Source: Entomospira culicis (GTDB lineage Bacteria > Spirochaetota > Spirochaetia > WRBN01). From it: DNA of 64,000 nt. The stretch spans positions 1,302,211 to 1,366,210 of the forward strand of contig NZ_CP118181.1 of the NCBI RefSeq assembly GCF_028748145.1, in the 5' to 3' direction. Made by a program: the position numbers and the translations under genes. Within the stretch, counting starts at the first letter, position 1, and each line of letters opens with the position of its first letter. Under the pieces are notes generated by a model. That model did not search any database. It was not told where the DNA came from and saw only the letters and a program-made list of their open reading frames with translations. This document shows positions 16,069 through 24,355 of the stretch, one piece after another.

Positions 16069-17637
16069 ATGATTCGTTATCAAAATCTTGACCAAACCAA
16101 GGGCTTTTCCCAACTAAAAGAGCTCGCAATTCCTTCGGTCGTCGAGCACTTTACCAAAGAGAACCTCGAGAGCCAGAGCATTCGCGCCGGTGCCGATCTC
16201 ACCTTTAACTATGCAGGAAAAGGCATCAACCAAGCACTACTCTCTGCCCTACAAGCCCTTGCCGATGAGCAACAGGTCATCGATAAATACGAACTTCTCT
16301 TGAGCGGAGAGATGATGAATACCGGCGAAAAACGCAAGGTGCTTCACCACCTAACCCGCGCACAACAAGCCGGCGAGGTGCTCTTTCATAACGAAAATTT
16401 ACGCCACTTCTACCAACAGCAACAAAAGCGCTTTTCAGACTTTGCCAACAAAGTACACACCGGCGAAATTCTCGGCTCTACAGGCAAAAAAATTACCACC
16501 GTGGTGCAAGTAGGCATCGGCGGTAGCGACCTAGGGCCTCGCGCGCTCTACTTGGCGCTACAGAATCTCTATCTAAGCAAACTCGAGGCTAAATTCATTA
16601 GCAATGTTGACCCCGACGACGCAGCTATCATCATCGACAGTTGCGATTTAGAGCGCACGCTCTTTATCCTCGTCTCAAAAAGTGGCACCACACAAGAGAC
16701 CCTCGCCAATCGCAACTTCGTCCTAGAGGCGGCCGCCAAACAACAGATCCTCAACTTTATCCCCAATAAACATATGGTATGCGTAACCAGCCAGACCAGC
16801 CCCTTGGCAAAAGACGATAGCTACCTCGTGAGCTTCTTTATCGACGACTTTATTGGCGGACGCTACTCCTCCACTTCGGCCGTAGGTGGGGTAGTCTTGA
16901 GCCTTGCCTTTGGTTCTGATGTCTTTGACGAACTGCTTGAGGGGGCTGCCGACGCCGATGCGCATGCGCGCCACCGCGATATCGCCCAAAACGCCGCCCT
17001 CATGGATGCTCTCATTGGTCTTTATGAGCGCAACATCAAGGGCTATCCCAGCACCGCGATTCTCCCTTACAGCCAAGCCCTATCGCGATTTCCTGCCCAT
17101 CTTCAACAGTTAGATATGGAGAGCAACGGCAAGAGTGTCAACCGCGATGCCCAACTCATAAGCTACAGCACCGGCCCTACCATCTTTGGCGAACCCGGTA
17201 CCAATGGGCAACATAGCTTCTATCAACTTCTACACCAAGGCACCGACATCATTCCGCTTCAGTTCATCGGCTTTAGCCGTAGCCAGTGCGCCGTAGATTA
17301 CGATTTTGAAGGCTCAACCAGCCAGACCAAACTCAATGCTAACCTCGCAGCGCAAATTTCAGCCTTTGTTTTAGGCAAGAGCGAGCCAAGCAACCTCAAC
17401 AAGAATTTTGCAGGAGGTCGCCCCGCATCGTTGCTCTACGCACCACAACTTAGCGCGCGCACCCTAGGTGCGTTGCTCGCCCACTACGAAAACAAAGTGA
17501 TGTTCCAAGGCTTTTTATGGAACCTCAATAGCTTTGATCAAGAGGGCGTCCAGCTAGGTAAAGTCTTGGCTAATGAGATCTTATCCAACAAGGCTGACGC
17601 CACCATCATGCACCTCTTTGGGCTACTTGAGGGCTAG
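16069..17637 (+). CDS. pgi: Glucose-6-phosphate isomerase
   Basis: Interconverts glucose-6-phosphate and fructose-6-phosphate in glycolysis (cytosol). The 522-residue protein shows the signatures GIGGSDLGPRAL, the phosphate-binding SKSGTTQET, GGRYSSTSAVG, the catalytic Glu region MESNGKS, the His in GQHSFYQLLHQGT and the Lys in QTKLNAN. AAGGAG precedes the ATG by seven bases. Its stop codon overlaps the stop of the convergent Nudix gene: the tetranucleotide CTAG at 17634-17637 supplies TAG on both strands. Confidence 0.97.
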   Translation: MIRYQNLDQTKGFSQLKELAIPSVVEHFTKENLESQSIRAGADLTFNYAGKGINQALLSALQALADEQQVIDKYELLLSGEMMNTGEKRKVLHHLTRAQQAGEVLFHNENLRHFYQQQQKRFSDFANKVHTGEILGSTGKKITTVVQVGIGGSDLGPRALYLALQNLYLSKLEAKFISNVDPDDAAIIIDSCDLERTLFILVSKSGTTQETLANRNFVLEAAAKQQILNFIPNKHMVCVTSQTSPLAKDDSYLVSFFIDDFIGGRYSSTSAVGGVVLSLAFGSDVFDELLEGAADADAHARHRDIAQNAALMDALIGLYERNIKGYPSTAILPYSQALSRFPAHLQQLDMESNGKSVNRDAQLISYSTGPTIFGEPGTNGQHSFYQLLHQGTDIIPLQFIGFSRSQCAVDYDFEGSTSQTKLNANLAAQISAFVLGKSEPSNLNKNFAGGRPASLLYAPQLSARTLGALLAHYENKVMFQGFLWNLNSFDQEGVQLGKVLANEILSNKADATIMHLFGLLEG

Positions 17638-18197
17638 GAATTTTTCATAAGATGGCGCTGATACCAAAAGAGCGCCATCACCATTAATGCATGATCCATC
17701 TCGCCATAGCCCATCGTTTCGAGCACTGTGGTTACGGGGATCTTCACGATCTCAATGCGCTCGTCTGGATCTAGCTCTTGATTGGGTAGTAAGGTGAGAT
17801 CCTCTGCCAAAAAGATGTGCATATGGTTGGTAAAGAGCGCGGGGTTGGGATTATTCGCCCCAAGAAAGGTGACCTTATGACTACGATAGGCCACCTCCTC
17901 ATTAAGCTCGCGCTGGGCTGCCTCGACGGGGTTCTCACCTATGTCGACAATGCCTGCCGGAAATTCGGTCGTAATTGTGGCACTCCCATGGCGAAATTGG
18001 CGCACCATCACAAACTTCTCTACCCCATCCTCTTTGATCAACGGAATCACCGTAATCCACGGCTGACTCTCAATCGCAAAAAATGTATTGCTCGCGCCAT
18101 CCTCATGCACCCGCTCCACCGCGTCCACCGTAAAAATCCGATACTCCCCGCCCTTTTTTCGTGATTTTTCTTGCCAAATTAACTTTTTATCTTGCAT
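17634..18197 (-). CDS. Nudix hydrolase, ADP-ribose pyrophosphatase-like
   Basis: A 187-residue hydrolase that cleaves nucleoside diphosphate derivatives, probably ADP-ribose or a nucleotide sugar. The Nudix box is GIVDIGENPVEAAQRELNEE, fitting G-x5-E-x7-RE-U-x-EE. The usually conserved Gly after EE is Ala (EEVAY), a tolerated but uncommon change. Upstream strands including WITVIPLI and VRQFRHG match ADP-ribose pyrophosphatases (NudF/YqkG type). It is convergent with pgi, sharing overlapping stop codons. The exact substrate is not readable. Confidence 0.85.
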   Translation of the reverse strand: MQDKKLIWQEKSRKKGGEYRIFTVDAVERVHEDGASNTFFAIESQPWITVIPLIKEDGVEKFVMVRQFRHGSATITTEFPAGIVDIGENPVEAAQRELNEEVAYRSHKVTFLGANNPNPALFTNHMHIFLAEDLTLLPNQELDPDERIEIVKIPVTTVLETMGYGEMDHALMVMALFWYQRHLMKNS

Positions 18198-18306
18198 TTT
18201 TCTCTACCACCTGCCGATATTAGATTTGTCTACATCTATGAGTATCGTTGCTTTTTTACGTAGACATCATCAAAAAAGAGAAAAAAAGTCGAAAAGTAGA
18301 GGATGT

Positions 18307-20154
18307 ATGAATAACAAATCGCACAAATTATCCCCCATTGCGCTGTACATCGGGCTGGTTGTCGCAAGCCTTCTGGGCATTCTTATCGGAAGCATCATCT
18401 TCATTCAGCAAGAGCGAAAGCACACCCTCACCCACCTCCAAGCAAACCAAAACAATGTCTACACCTATATTAAAAACAGCTACGACCCAGAACACGGTTT
18501 TGCCCTAGAGCAGATCCTCGACCATTTCCCTACCCTCACTTTTATCTCGATCAAAGAGAATCAACGCTACGCGTTTCAAGCTAGTCGTGATCGCAACTCT
18601 TTTTGGCTGACTGCCGCCGACGAGTATCAACCACGCGCTTGGGAGTTTGCCTACTACACCCAACAAATCGACCGCTTTACCCTCGCTACCCCCAATCAAG
18701 GCGATATGCGCATCACCATGGTCTTCGACCTCCTAAGTCCAGCCTCCGCGCAAGCCATCACGCTACGCGCGCTCATTGGTGTGCTTGCCCTGATGGTGCT
18801 TAGCATTATCATGAGCTTCTTCCTCAAAAAGCGCCCACAAGAAGCACGTCAATCCGACAGTAGCCCTGTCCAAGGAAGCATCATCACGCCAAGTCAAGCC
18901 CAGCACGAACTCGAAGAGATTGAAGCGAATTATAGCCAAGACCCCGATATCTTTACTGCCGAACCCAGCCCTTCTTTTGATTTGGGCGACGATCCAGCCA
19001 TTGCCGATATTACCAACCCTCACCCCGAAGAGAACAACGATCTCTTCTCACTTGAAGAGGACTTTTCTACAGAAGATCCGCTGCCTGATTTTAGCGCATT
19101 TGATGATCTCAATCTTCCCGAAATCGAACCCAATACCTTAGAACAATCTGATCTTTCAAGCCCTAGCGATCTCGACTTCTTTGATACTGATGCGCAACCA
19201 GATGCACCGCAAGAAGATCTCTTTCTTTCCCCATTAGAAGAGATTGAGCACCCCTCTGATGAGCCACAGGCGATTCTCTTTGATCTCGAAGCCCCAGAAG
19301 ATTTTAATATAGACTCGCTCCCCAGCCCCCTTGATGACCTTGATCCCCTCGCCTTTTCTGAAGAAGAGAGTCCGACAACCCCAGAGGAGGATAGCCCCAC
19401 ACAGGGCTCGTTTCTTCCTGAAGATTCCCTTTTAAATGACGATTTAACCATGCCCGAAGAGCTAGAGGATCCAACGGAACTCCTCTTTGAGGAAGAGCCA
19501 CTTGGCGATCCCGAAGAGGCCTTAGATAGCATTCCCGTATTAGAGGATCCAGAAAATAGTGAAGATGAATTCCTGCATCAATCGCTAGATTTACCGACGT
19601 TAGATAATCTGGAAGAAATTCCCCTTGAATCACCCATCGAGGAGGAGCAACTAAACGAAGAGCCTATCCTTGGTGAAGATAGCCTGAATCCACTCCCAAC
19701 ACAGCCAGCCATGGAACCTGAGAGTTCGGCAAAAAGAGCCATCTTAGAGAGCATGCAAGCCATGGAGAATCAACCCTTGGCGCTCATTTTGCTCCAAGAG
19801 CAACCCACGCTCTCCTCGCGTTTTGACGATCTCCTTACTAGCTACATGACGAAAAATTTCCCACAAGCTCCCCTAGAAACACTAGAAGATGGACGTTATG
19901 CACTCCTTCTCCACGGAAAGAGTCTTGAAGAGAGCTTTGCCATGCTCGAAGAGCTCAATCGTGCCTTCCAAGGGTCGGATCTCCACTTCTCTGCTGGCTT
20001 AGCCTCCACCCAAGAGCGGGAAGGTGTCGCGCCTACCATTCTCTGGAAAGAAGCCGAACACGCGCTTGAGCGCGCCCTAAATAGCCAAGAGAATGACATG
20101 CTGATTGCCTTTAAGATAGACAAAGAGAAATTTTCTTCCCTCGATCTCCACTAA
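18307..20154 (+). CDS. Two-helix membrane protein with acidic linker and degenerate GGDEF-like C-terminus
   Basis: A 615-residue protein from the ATG at 18307 (GAGG upstream). It has an N-terminal helix (IALYIGLVVASLLGILIGSIIF), a periplasmic sensor-like stretch of about 115 residues and a second helix (LIGVLALMVLSIIMSFFL). A ~320-residue Asp/Glu/Pro/Ser-rich linker follows. The last ~110 residues resemble the second half of a GGDEF fold (GRYALLLHGKSLEESFAML, then HFSAGLAS and AEHALERAL). The GG(D/E)EF catalytic motif itself is absent, so no cyclic-di-GMP synthesis is expected. Spirochaetes use such membrane proteins as signalling scaffolds, but the role here is unknown. A longer reading from 18088 overlaps the Nudix gene and is disfavoured. 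Confidence 0.65.
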   Translation: MNNKSHKLSPIALYIGLVVASLLGILIGSIIFIQQERKHTLTHLQANQNNVYTYIKNSYDPEHGFALEQILDHFPTLTFISIKENQRYAFQASRDRNSFWLTAADEYQPRAWEFAYYTQQIDRFTLATPNQGDMRITMVFDLLSPASAQAITLRALIGVLALMVLSIIMSFFLKKRPQEARQSDSSPVQGSIITPSQAQHELEEIEANYSQDPDIFTAEPSPSFDLGDDPAIADITNPHPEENNDLFSLEEDFSTEDPLPDFSAFDDLNLPEIEPNTLEQSDLSSPSDLDFFDTDAQPDAPQEDLFLSPLEEIEHPSDEPQAILFDLEAPEDFNIDSLPSPLDDLDPLAFSEEESPTTPEEDSPTQGSFLPEDSLLNDDLTMPEELEDPTELLFEEEPLGDPEEALDSIPVLEDPENSEDEFLHQSLDLPTLDNLEEIPLESPIEEEQLNEEPILGEDSLNPLPTQPAMEPESSAKRAILESMQAMENQPLALILLQEQPTLSSRFDDLLTSYMTKNFPQAPLETLEDGRYALLLHGKSLEESFAMLEELNRAFQGSDLHFSAGLASTQEREGVAPTILWKEAEHALERALNSQENDMLIAFKIDKEKFSSLDLH

Positions 20155-20165
20155 AGAGGTACACT

Positions 20166-20756
20166 ATGCACGATATGGTACATCAATTTTGCCAACACTT
20201 TACGATCGATGCATCCACCATCAATCAAGAAGCATTGCGTTTAGAATTGGAGGCGCTTGCCAAGAAGTACAGCACGCCATTGCCGTCAGTCTCACTATCA
20301 GAAATCATTCCTGATAGCATAAAGCTCTATAGTGATGGCGCATGTAGTGGTAATCCTGGGAAAGGTGGATGGGGTGCAGTAATTCTCTTGCATGATGGCT
20401 CTACCATCGAACTTTCCGGTGCCGAGGCGATGACCACCAACAATCGCATGGAACTTATCGCCGCCATCGAGGCACTCCGCTATATTGTCAACCAGAACAT
20501 CCCATATTCCGCCATTACTCTCACCACCGATAGTAGTTATGTAAAGAACGGCATTACGCAATGGATCCACAATTGGAAGCGTAATCAATGGCGAACCAGC
20601 ACCAAAGAGCCCGTGAAAAATCAGGATCTTTGGCAAGCGCTTGATCTCCTGAATCAACAACTCAAGCCACAATGGCTCTGGAGCAAGGGGCATGCCGGTC
20701 ATCAATGGAACGAGCGTTGTGATACTCTCGCCGTGCAAGCACGTAATGCACTCTAA
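20166..20756 (+). CDS. rnhA: Ribonuclease HI with short N-terminal extension
   Basis: Cleaves the RNA strand of RNA-DNA hybrids in the cytosol. The catalytic carboxylates are all visible: Asp in YSDGACSGNPG, Glu in NRMELIAA, Asp in TTDSSYV and Asp in NERCDTLA. The conserved His lies in KGHAGHQWNE. Length is 196 residues; the catalytic domain begins about residue 54, after an N-terminal region that is not the usual hybrid-binding domain and that I do not recognise. It lies 12 bp after the preceding membrane protein gene and 21 bp before a small helical gene, so a three-gene operon is likely. The window also encodes RNase HII. Confidence 0.93.
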   Translation: MHDMVHQFCQHFTIDASTINQEALRLELEALAKKYSTPLPSVSLSEIIPDSIKLYSDGACSGNPGKGGWGAVILLHDGSTIELSGAEAMTTNNRMELIAAIEALRYIVNQNIPYSAITLTTDSSYVKNGITQWIHNWKRNQWRTSTKEPVKNQDLWQALDLLNQQLKPQWLWSKGHAGHQWNERCDTLAVQARNAL

Positions 20757-20777
20757 ATCCTTTAACAGGAGAAATGT

Positions 20778-21254
20778 ATGAAAAAAGAGATCAACTACGA
20801 AGATAATATTTTCTTTATTGTTGCGCAAGTTGAACAACTTACTCAGATGCTAGATTTAAGCCTAGATGGTGATTTTTTATGCGATAAATATATTTTAGAT
20901 ATCAATTTTTTCGACCGTACCCTCAAAAAGATTGAAGGACAAATGATGCAAAATAGTCGTTTAATTCACTTTCCGCAATATTTACAACTCATTCGTCGCG
21001 CACGCACGGCAATGGAGAGCTTATTGCAACAGATTCAATATAGCGATAAGAATTTACCCATACAATTTCGACAAAAACTAGGCGAAGAATTTCAAGAACT
21101 CCTATATAATCAGCAGACGCAAATTCAGCATATTATCAACCACCTGCACGCAAATGGGAACAATGAGAAAGATAGCGATGTAGAGTCGATTGGCTTTGAG
21201 GAGATGTCACTCTTAATTGGACAAGATTTTTATGAAGAAGATCAGGACAGCTAA
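20778..21254 (+). CDS. Helical hypothetical protein
   Basis: A 158-residue cytosolic protein I do not recognise. It is rich in Gln, Leu and acidic residues and is probably an alpha-helical bundle, with an acidic C-terminal tail (EDQDS). AGGAG precedes the ATG with good spacing. It follows rnhA closely and ends inside a strong hairpin, so it is the last gene of the 18307-21254 unit. Confidence 0.7.
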   Translation: MKKEINYEDNIFFIVAQVEQLTQMLDLSLDGDFLCDKYILDINFFDRTLKKIEGQMMQNSRLIHFPQYLQLIRRARTAMESLLQQIQYSDKNLPIQFRQKLGEEFQELLYNQQTQIQHIINHLHANGNNEKDSDVESIGFEEMSLLIGQDFYEEDQDS

Positions 21255-21311
21255 CCATAGAAGGAGAGGTTGGCTTAGCCGTCCTGATACGTTTTACACT
21301 TTTTTACTTAA
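21241..21311. terminator. Hairpin between convergent genes, probable bidirectional terminator
   Basis: The 14-bp arms 21241-21254 (ATCAGGACAGCTAA) and 21275-21288 pair at 13 of 14 positions around a 20-nt loop. The T-rich stretch ACGTTTTACACTTTTTTAC follows on the plus strand. The left arm contains the stop codon of the upstream gene, and efp ends just beyond. The long loop makes it less canonical. Confidence 0.6.
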
Positions 21312-21870
21312 CACGCTCTACATAAGAGCCATCGCGGGTATCGATCTTGATTTTGGTACCGATCTCGCAGAAGAGAGGCACCATCAATTCGTAGCCACTG
21401 GCGATTTTTGCACGCTTGAGCGATTTCCCCGAAGTATCACCCTTGATACCTGGTTCCGTCTCGGTGATCTCACGCACGATATTGATAGGGAGCTTGACGG
21501 TTACCGCGCGCCCCTCGTAGAAGGCGATTTCGATCTCCATGTTATCTTCTAAGAAGTAGACCGCATCGCCAAGTTGCTCTACAGGGATCTCCACTTGGTC
21601 GTAACTCTCCATGTCCATAAAGACGTAGTCATTGCCATCATTATAGGAGTACTGCATCGGTCTTAAATCGAGGTTGATCTCTTCAACTTTATCGGCAGCC
21701 TTATAGACGCCTTCGCTAATTTGACCGGTGAGAAGATTTCTGATTTTGAGCTTCATAACGGCAGCGTTGCGCCCACTCTTGGAGAACTCGCTCTTGAGTG
21801 TAACATAACCATTGCCATCCATGGTGAATGCGGTGCCAATGCGCACCTCTTGCATAACAATAATACCCAT
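21304..21870 (-). CDS. efp: Elongation factor P, arginine type
   Basis: Translation factor that relieves ribosome stalling at polyproline. The 188-residue, three-domain protein ends with RGDTSGKSLKRAKIASG and FCEIGTKIKIDTRDGSY, both diagnostic. The modified loop reads KSGRNAAVMKLKIRNLLTG. Arg34 occupies the position that is Lys in EpmA/YmfI-type bacteria. This matches the Pseudomonas/Neisseria subtype, whose Arg is rhamnosylated by EarP. The earP gene is not in the window. AGGA lies seven bases before the ATG. It runs in the same direction as rpmE upstream. Confidence 0.95.
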   Translation of the reverse strand: MGIIVMQEVRIGTAFTMDGNGYVTLKSEFSKSGRNAAVMKLKIRNLLTGQISEGVYKAADKVEEINLDLRPMQYSYNDGNDYVFMDMESYDQVEIPVEQLGDAVYFLEDNMEIEIAFYEGRAVTVKLPINIVREITETEPGIKGDTSGKSLKRAKIASGYELMVPLFCEIGTKIKIDTRDGSYVERVK

Positions 21871-21925
21871 AGTTCTATCCTTTATCTTTACCTAGAAATT
21901 TCGTACACCCAACGCATCTAAGAAG

Positions 21926-21945
21926 AGAGCCAGAGAACTGGCTCT
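21926..21945 (-). terminator. Hairpin between rpmE and efp
   Basis: A perfect 8-bp stem, AGAGCCAG/CTGGCTCT, with a 4-nt loop lies between rpmE and efp on the minus strand. Only a mixed CTTCTT stretch follows, so it may be a weak terminator or attenuator that reduces readthrough from rpmE into efp. Confidence 0.45.
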
Positions 21946-21973
21946 ATCGTGCTGGGCAAAAAAAGCCAAAGAG

Positions 21974-22177
21974 CTAACCCTTAGCTCCGTAGCGTTTGTT
22001 AAAGCGCTCAATACGGCCAGCAGTATCGACGAATTTGTGCTTACCAGTAAAGAACGGGTGGCAAGCCGAGCAAATTTCGACATGAATATCGCCCATGGTA
22101 GAACGAGTTTCAAAGGTATTACCGCAAGCGCAGGCAACTTTTGCCAATTGATAATTTGGGTGAATCTCTTTTTTCAT
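21974..22177 (-). CDS. rpmE: 50S ribosomal protein bL31, zinc-binding type
   Basis: A 67-residue large-subunit protein that bridges the ribosomal subunits. MKKEIHPNY at the N-terminus, [11 protein letters not shown] and [11 protein letters not shown] give the four-cysteine zinc-binding (C+) form, and the tail [11 protein letters not shown] is standard. AAGGAAG lies upstream of the ATG at a proper distance. The gene is divergent from the rplU operon across a 259-bp gap. Confidence 0.97.
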   Translation of the reverse strand: MKKEIHPNYQLAKVACACGNTFETRSTMGDIHVEICSACHPFFTGKHKFVDTAGRIERFNKRYGAKG

Positions 22178-22355
22178 AAACAGCTACTTCCTTATATAAT
22201 GTATGCGCCTTGCATTATGCGCCGTACACTAACATCTTTATTAGTACATGGATCATGCAACAACTAATATGAGATATCATAGCACTAAAATGCGCTTTGG
22301 TCAAGCCAAATTTACAAATTCATCTAGGAATTGATCAAATATTGAGCTATAGCTC

Positions 22356-22384
22356 TTGACAGAAGATGCCTTGTCAAGTAAAAT
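22356..22384 (+). promoter_or_regulatory. rplU operon promoter with overlapping inverted repeat
   Basis: TTGACA (22356-22361), a 17-bp spacer and TAAAAT (22379-22384), about 52 bp before rplU. The -35 box is part of an inverted repeat, CTTGACA-N10-TGTCAAG (22355-22378), whose second arm ends at the -10 box. Such an arrangement could be a repressor site or simply chance symmetry. Confidence 0.7.
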
Positions 22385-22436
22385 GGAAGAGTTATTTGAA
22401 AAATCATTTTATAAAATGCAAGGATAGCTAAAGAAG

Positions 22437-22751
22437 ATGTACGCAGTAGTTGAGATTAAAGGCAAGCAGTATAAAGCCCAAGAGGGCAAATACATGCTGG
22501 TAGATTTGCACGCCGAGCATGCCGAAGGCACCAAACTTGAGTTCCCCGTCTTTCTGCTTAGTGATGGAGAAGGGAAGGTTTCTGTAGGCAAGCCTCATGT
22601 AGAAGGCGCTAAGGTTACCGTTAAGGTAATGGAGAGCCTAAAGGACAAAAAGATTCGTGTATTTAAGTACAAACGTCGCAAAGGGTATCGCAAAACCATG
22701 GGACATCGTCAAAACTACACCAAGCTTCTTGTAGAAAAGGTTAGTAGCTAG
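22437..22751 (+). CDS. rplU: 50S ribosomal protein bL21
   Basis: Large-subunit protein that binds 23S rRNA, 104 residues. The N-terminal MYAVVEIKGKQYKAQEGKY and the C-terminal KYKRRKGYRKTMGHRQNYT are characteristic. It is first in the classical rplU-prp-rpmA-obg order found in many bacteria. The ATG follows a purine-rich stretch (AAAGAAG) rather than a strong Shine-Dalgarno. Confidence 0.97.
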   Translation: MYAVVEIKGKQYKAQEGKYMLVDLHAEHAEGTKLEFPVFLLSDGEGKVSVGKPHVEGAKVTVKVMESLKDKKIRVFKYKRRKGYRKTMGHRQNYTKLLVEKVSS

Positions 22752-22763
22752 AATCGCTAGCTC

Positions 22764-23078
22764 ATGATCAGGGTAACCATCAGCCACAACGATGTAGGTT
22801 TTTCCTCCATCAACATCTGTGGGCACGATCTACGCACTGCCACCGAGGAGAGTCCTCTCTGCCTTGCCGTAAGCGTGCTAAGCCGAACCGTTACTCGTTA
22901 TCTTGAGAAGCACAAACTCATCGAGGAGATTGTCGTTCATGATGGCTATCTACATTGGCGTATCCGCGATCCCCTCAACCCTCAATTGATCATCGCCATG
23001 GAGATCCTCCTGCAAGGTATCGAGGATTTAACCAGCGAGTGGCAGGAGAGAATTACCATTAATTTTAACAAGGAGTAG
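22764..23078 (+). CDS. prp: Prp-family cysteine protease (YsxB-like)
   Basis: Member of the ribosomal-processing cysteine protease family, 104 residues, encoded between L21 and L27 as usual. The catalytic dyad is intact: His21 in CGHDL and Cys33 in PLCLAVS, twelve residues apart as in the staphylococcal enzyme. In Firmicutes and Fusobacteria it removes an N-terminal extension from L27, but the L27 encoded here has no such extension. The ATG follows the rplU stop by 12 bases with no Shine-Dalgarno, so it is probably translated by coupling. The substrate is uncertain. Confidence 0.85.
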   Translation: MIRVTISHNDVGFSSINICGHDLRTATEESPLCLAVSVLSRTVTRYLEKHKLIEEIVVHDGYLHWRIRDPLNPQLIIAMEILLQGIEDLTSEWQERITINFNKE

Positions 23079-23083
23079 ATAAG

Positions 23084-23335
23084 ATGGCAACGAAGAAAGG
23101 TGGAGGAAGCTCCAAAAACGGAACCGACAGTAATGCACAGTATCTTGGCGTAAAACGCTTTGGTGGTCAGCGCGTCAATGCAGGCGAGATTATCGTACGC
23201 CAGCGTGGCACTAAATTTCACCCAGGAAGTGGCGTGGGCGTAGGTCGGGATCATACCATCTATGCAACCATCGCAGGCACGGTGCAATTTCACTTTGCCA
23301 AGGGTAAAAAGCGTATCTCTATCGTTACAGAGTAA
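23084..23335 (+). CDS. rpmA: 50S ribosomal protein bL27
   Basis: Large-subunit protein whose N-terminus reaches the peptidyl-transferase centre, 83 residues. It begins [17 protein letters not shown], with [10 protein letters not shown] and [10 protein letters not shown] following. AAGGAG lies seven bases upstream of the ATG, and the upstream in-frame codons lack a start, so the protein has the mature-type N-terminus rather than a cleavable extension. It is followed six bases later by obg. Confidence 0.97.
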   Translation: MATKKGGGSSKNGTDSNAQYLGVKRFGGQRVNAGEIIVRQRGTKFHPGSGVGVGRDHTIYATIAGTVQFHFAKGKKRISIVTE

Positions 23336-23341
23336 GGAGTT

Positions 23342-24355
23342 ATGCGCAGTTTTATCGACGAGACCCGCCTTGTTATCGCATCGGGTAATGGTGGCGATGG
23401 GGCGGTATCGTTTCGCAGAGAAAAGTACGTCGCCAAAGGTGGCCCTGATGGTGGCGACGGAGGTATCGGAGGAAATCTTATCTTTGAGGTAAGAAAAAAT
23501 CTCAAAACCTTTCGACACCTCGAAAACAAACATAAATTCGTCGCCGAGGATGGGAAAAATGGCGGAAAGTCTAAGCGCTCTGGCGCTAAAGGCGAAGACG
23601 TTGTCATTCCTGTCCCCCCAGGTACTAAAATTTTTGACTATAAAACACGTACCCTTATCCTCGACCTAGGGCAAGAGGAGCAACGTATCCCTTACCTAAA
23701 AGGAGGCAAAGGCGGATTGGGGAACTGGCACTTCCGACGTAGCGACAAGTTTAAACAAGCGCCTCGTCTTGCAACGGCTGGGAAAAAAGGCATTCAACAG
23801 GAGATATTACTTGTACTTTCGGTTATCGCCGATGTAGGCATTGTTGGGCTTCCGAACGCCGGTAAAAGTTCGCTCATTGGCGCAATTACCGCGGCGAATC
23901 CCAAAATTGCCAACTACGCTTTTACTACCAAAGAACCCAATCTGGGCACCATCAAGCAAGGCGACGATCTGCTTGTGATTGCCGATATACCGGGGCTCAT
24001 TGAGGGAGCTAGTCAGGGGCTGGGATTGGGTATCCGCTTTCTGAAACATTTGGAGCGTACCGCTACCCTCCTCTTTCTCATCGATATGCAAAATCCTCAC
24101 GAAGATCCATGGGAAAGTTATCAGACTCTGCTAGATGAGTTGGTACAATACAACGAGCAACTGCTCACGCGTAGACGCTTAATTGTCGGTAGTAAAGTGG
24201 AGACAAGCGAAGATCAAGAACGCTATAAAGAATTTACAGAACAGTTAGATGAAGAAGACCATTTAGCAATTAGTGTCCAGAATTATATCGGATTAGATCG
24301 CCTCATTGAGGCCTTATGGCAGATGAAGCGGGAGCATGAAAGCTCCTTAGAGTGA
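23342..24355 (+). CDS. obg: GTPase Obg/CgtA
   Basis: Ribosome-associated GTPase required for 50S maturation, 337 residues. The glycine-rich Obg fold occupies about residues 1-155 (GNGGDGAVSFRREKYV and KGGKGGLGN). The G domain follows with the P-loop GLPNAGKSSL, the switch motif DIPGLIEGAS and FLIDMQ. There is no extended C-terminal OCT domain, as in many non-Firmicutes. It ends the rplU-prp-rpmA-obg operon and overlaps the convergent nrdR by nine bases. Confidence 0.96.
   Translation: MRSFIDETRLVIASGNGGDGAVSFRREKYVAKGGPDGGDGGIGGNLIFEVRKNLKTFRHLENKHKFVAEDGKNGGKSKRSGAKGEDVVIPVPPGTKIFDYKTRTLILDLGQEEQRIPYLKGGKGGLGNWHFRRSDKFKQAPRLATAGKKGIQQEILLVLSVIADVGIVGLPNAGKSSLIGAITAANPKIANYAFTTKEPNLGTIKQGDDLLVIADIPGLIEGASQGLGLGIRFLKHLERTATLLFLIDMQNPHEDPWESYQTLLDELVQYNEQLLTRRRLIVGSKVETSEDQERYKEFTEQLDEEDHLAISVQNYIGLDRLIEALWQMKREHESSLE

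Noticed and set aside
18088-18306. 73-residue N-terminal extension of the acidic membrane protein
   Set aside because: It overlaps the Nudix gene on the other strand and has no ribosome-binding site; the ATG at 18307 directly precedes a membrane helix.
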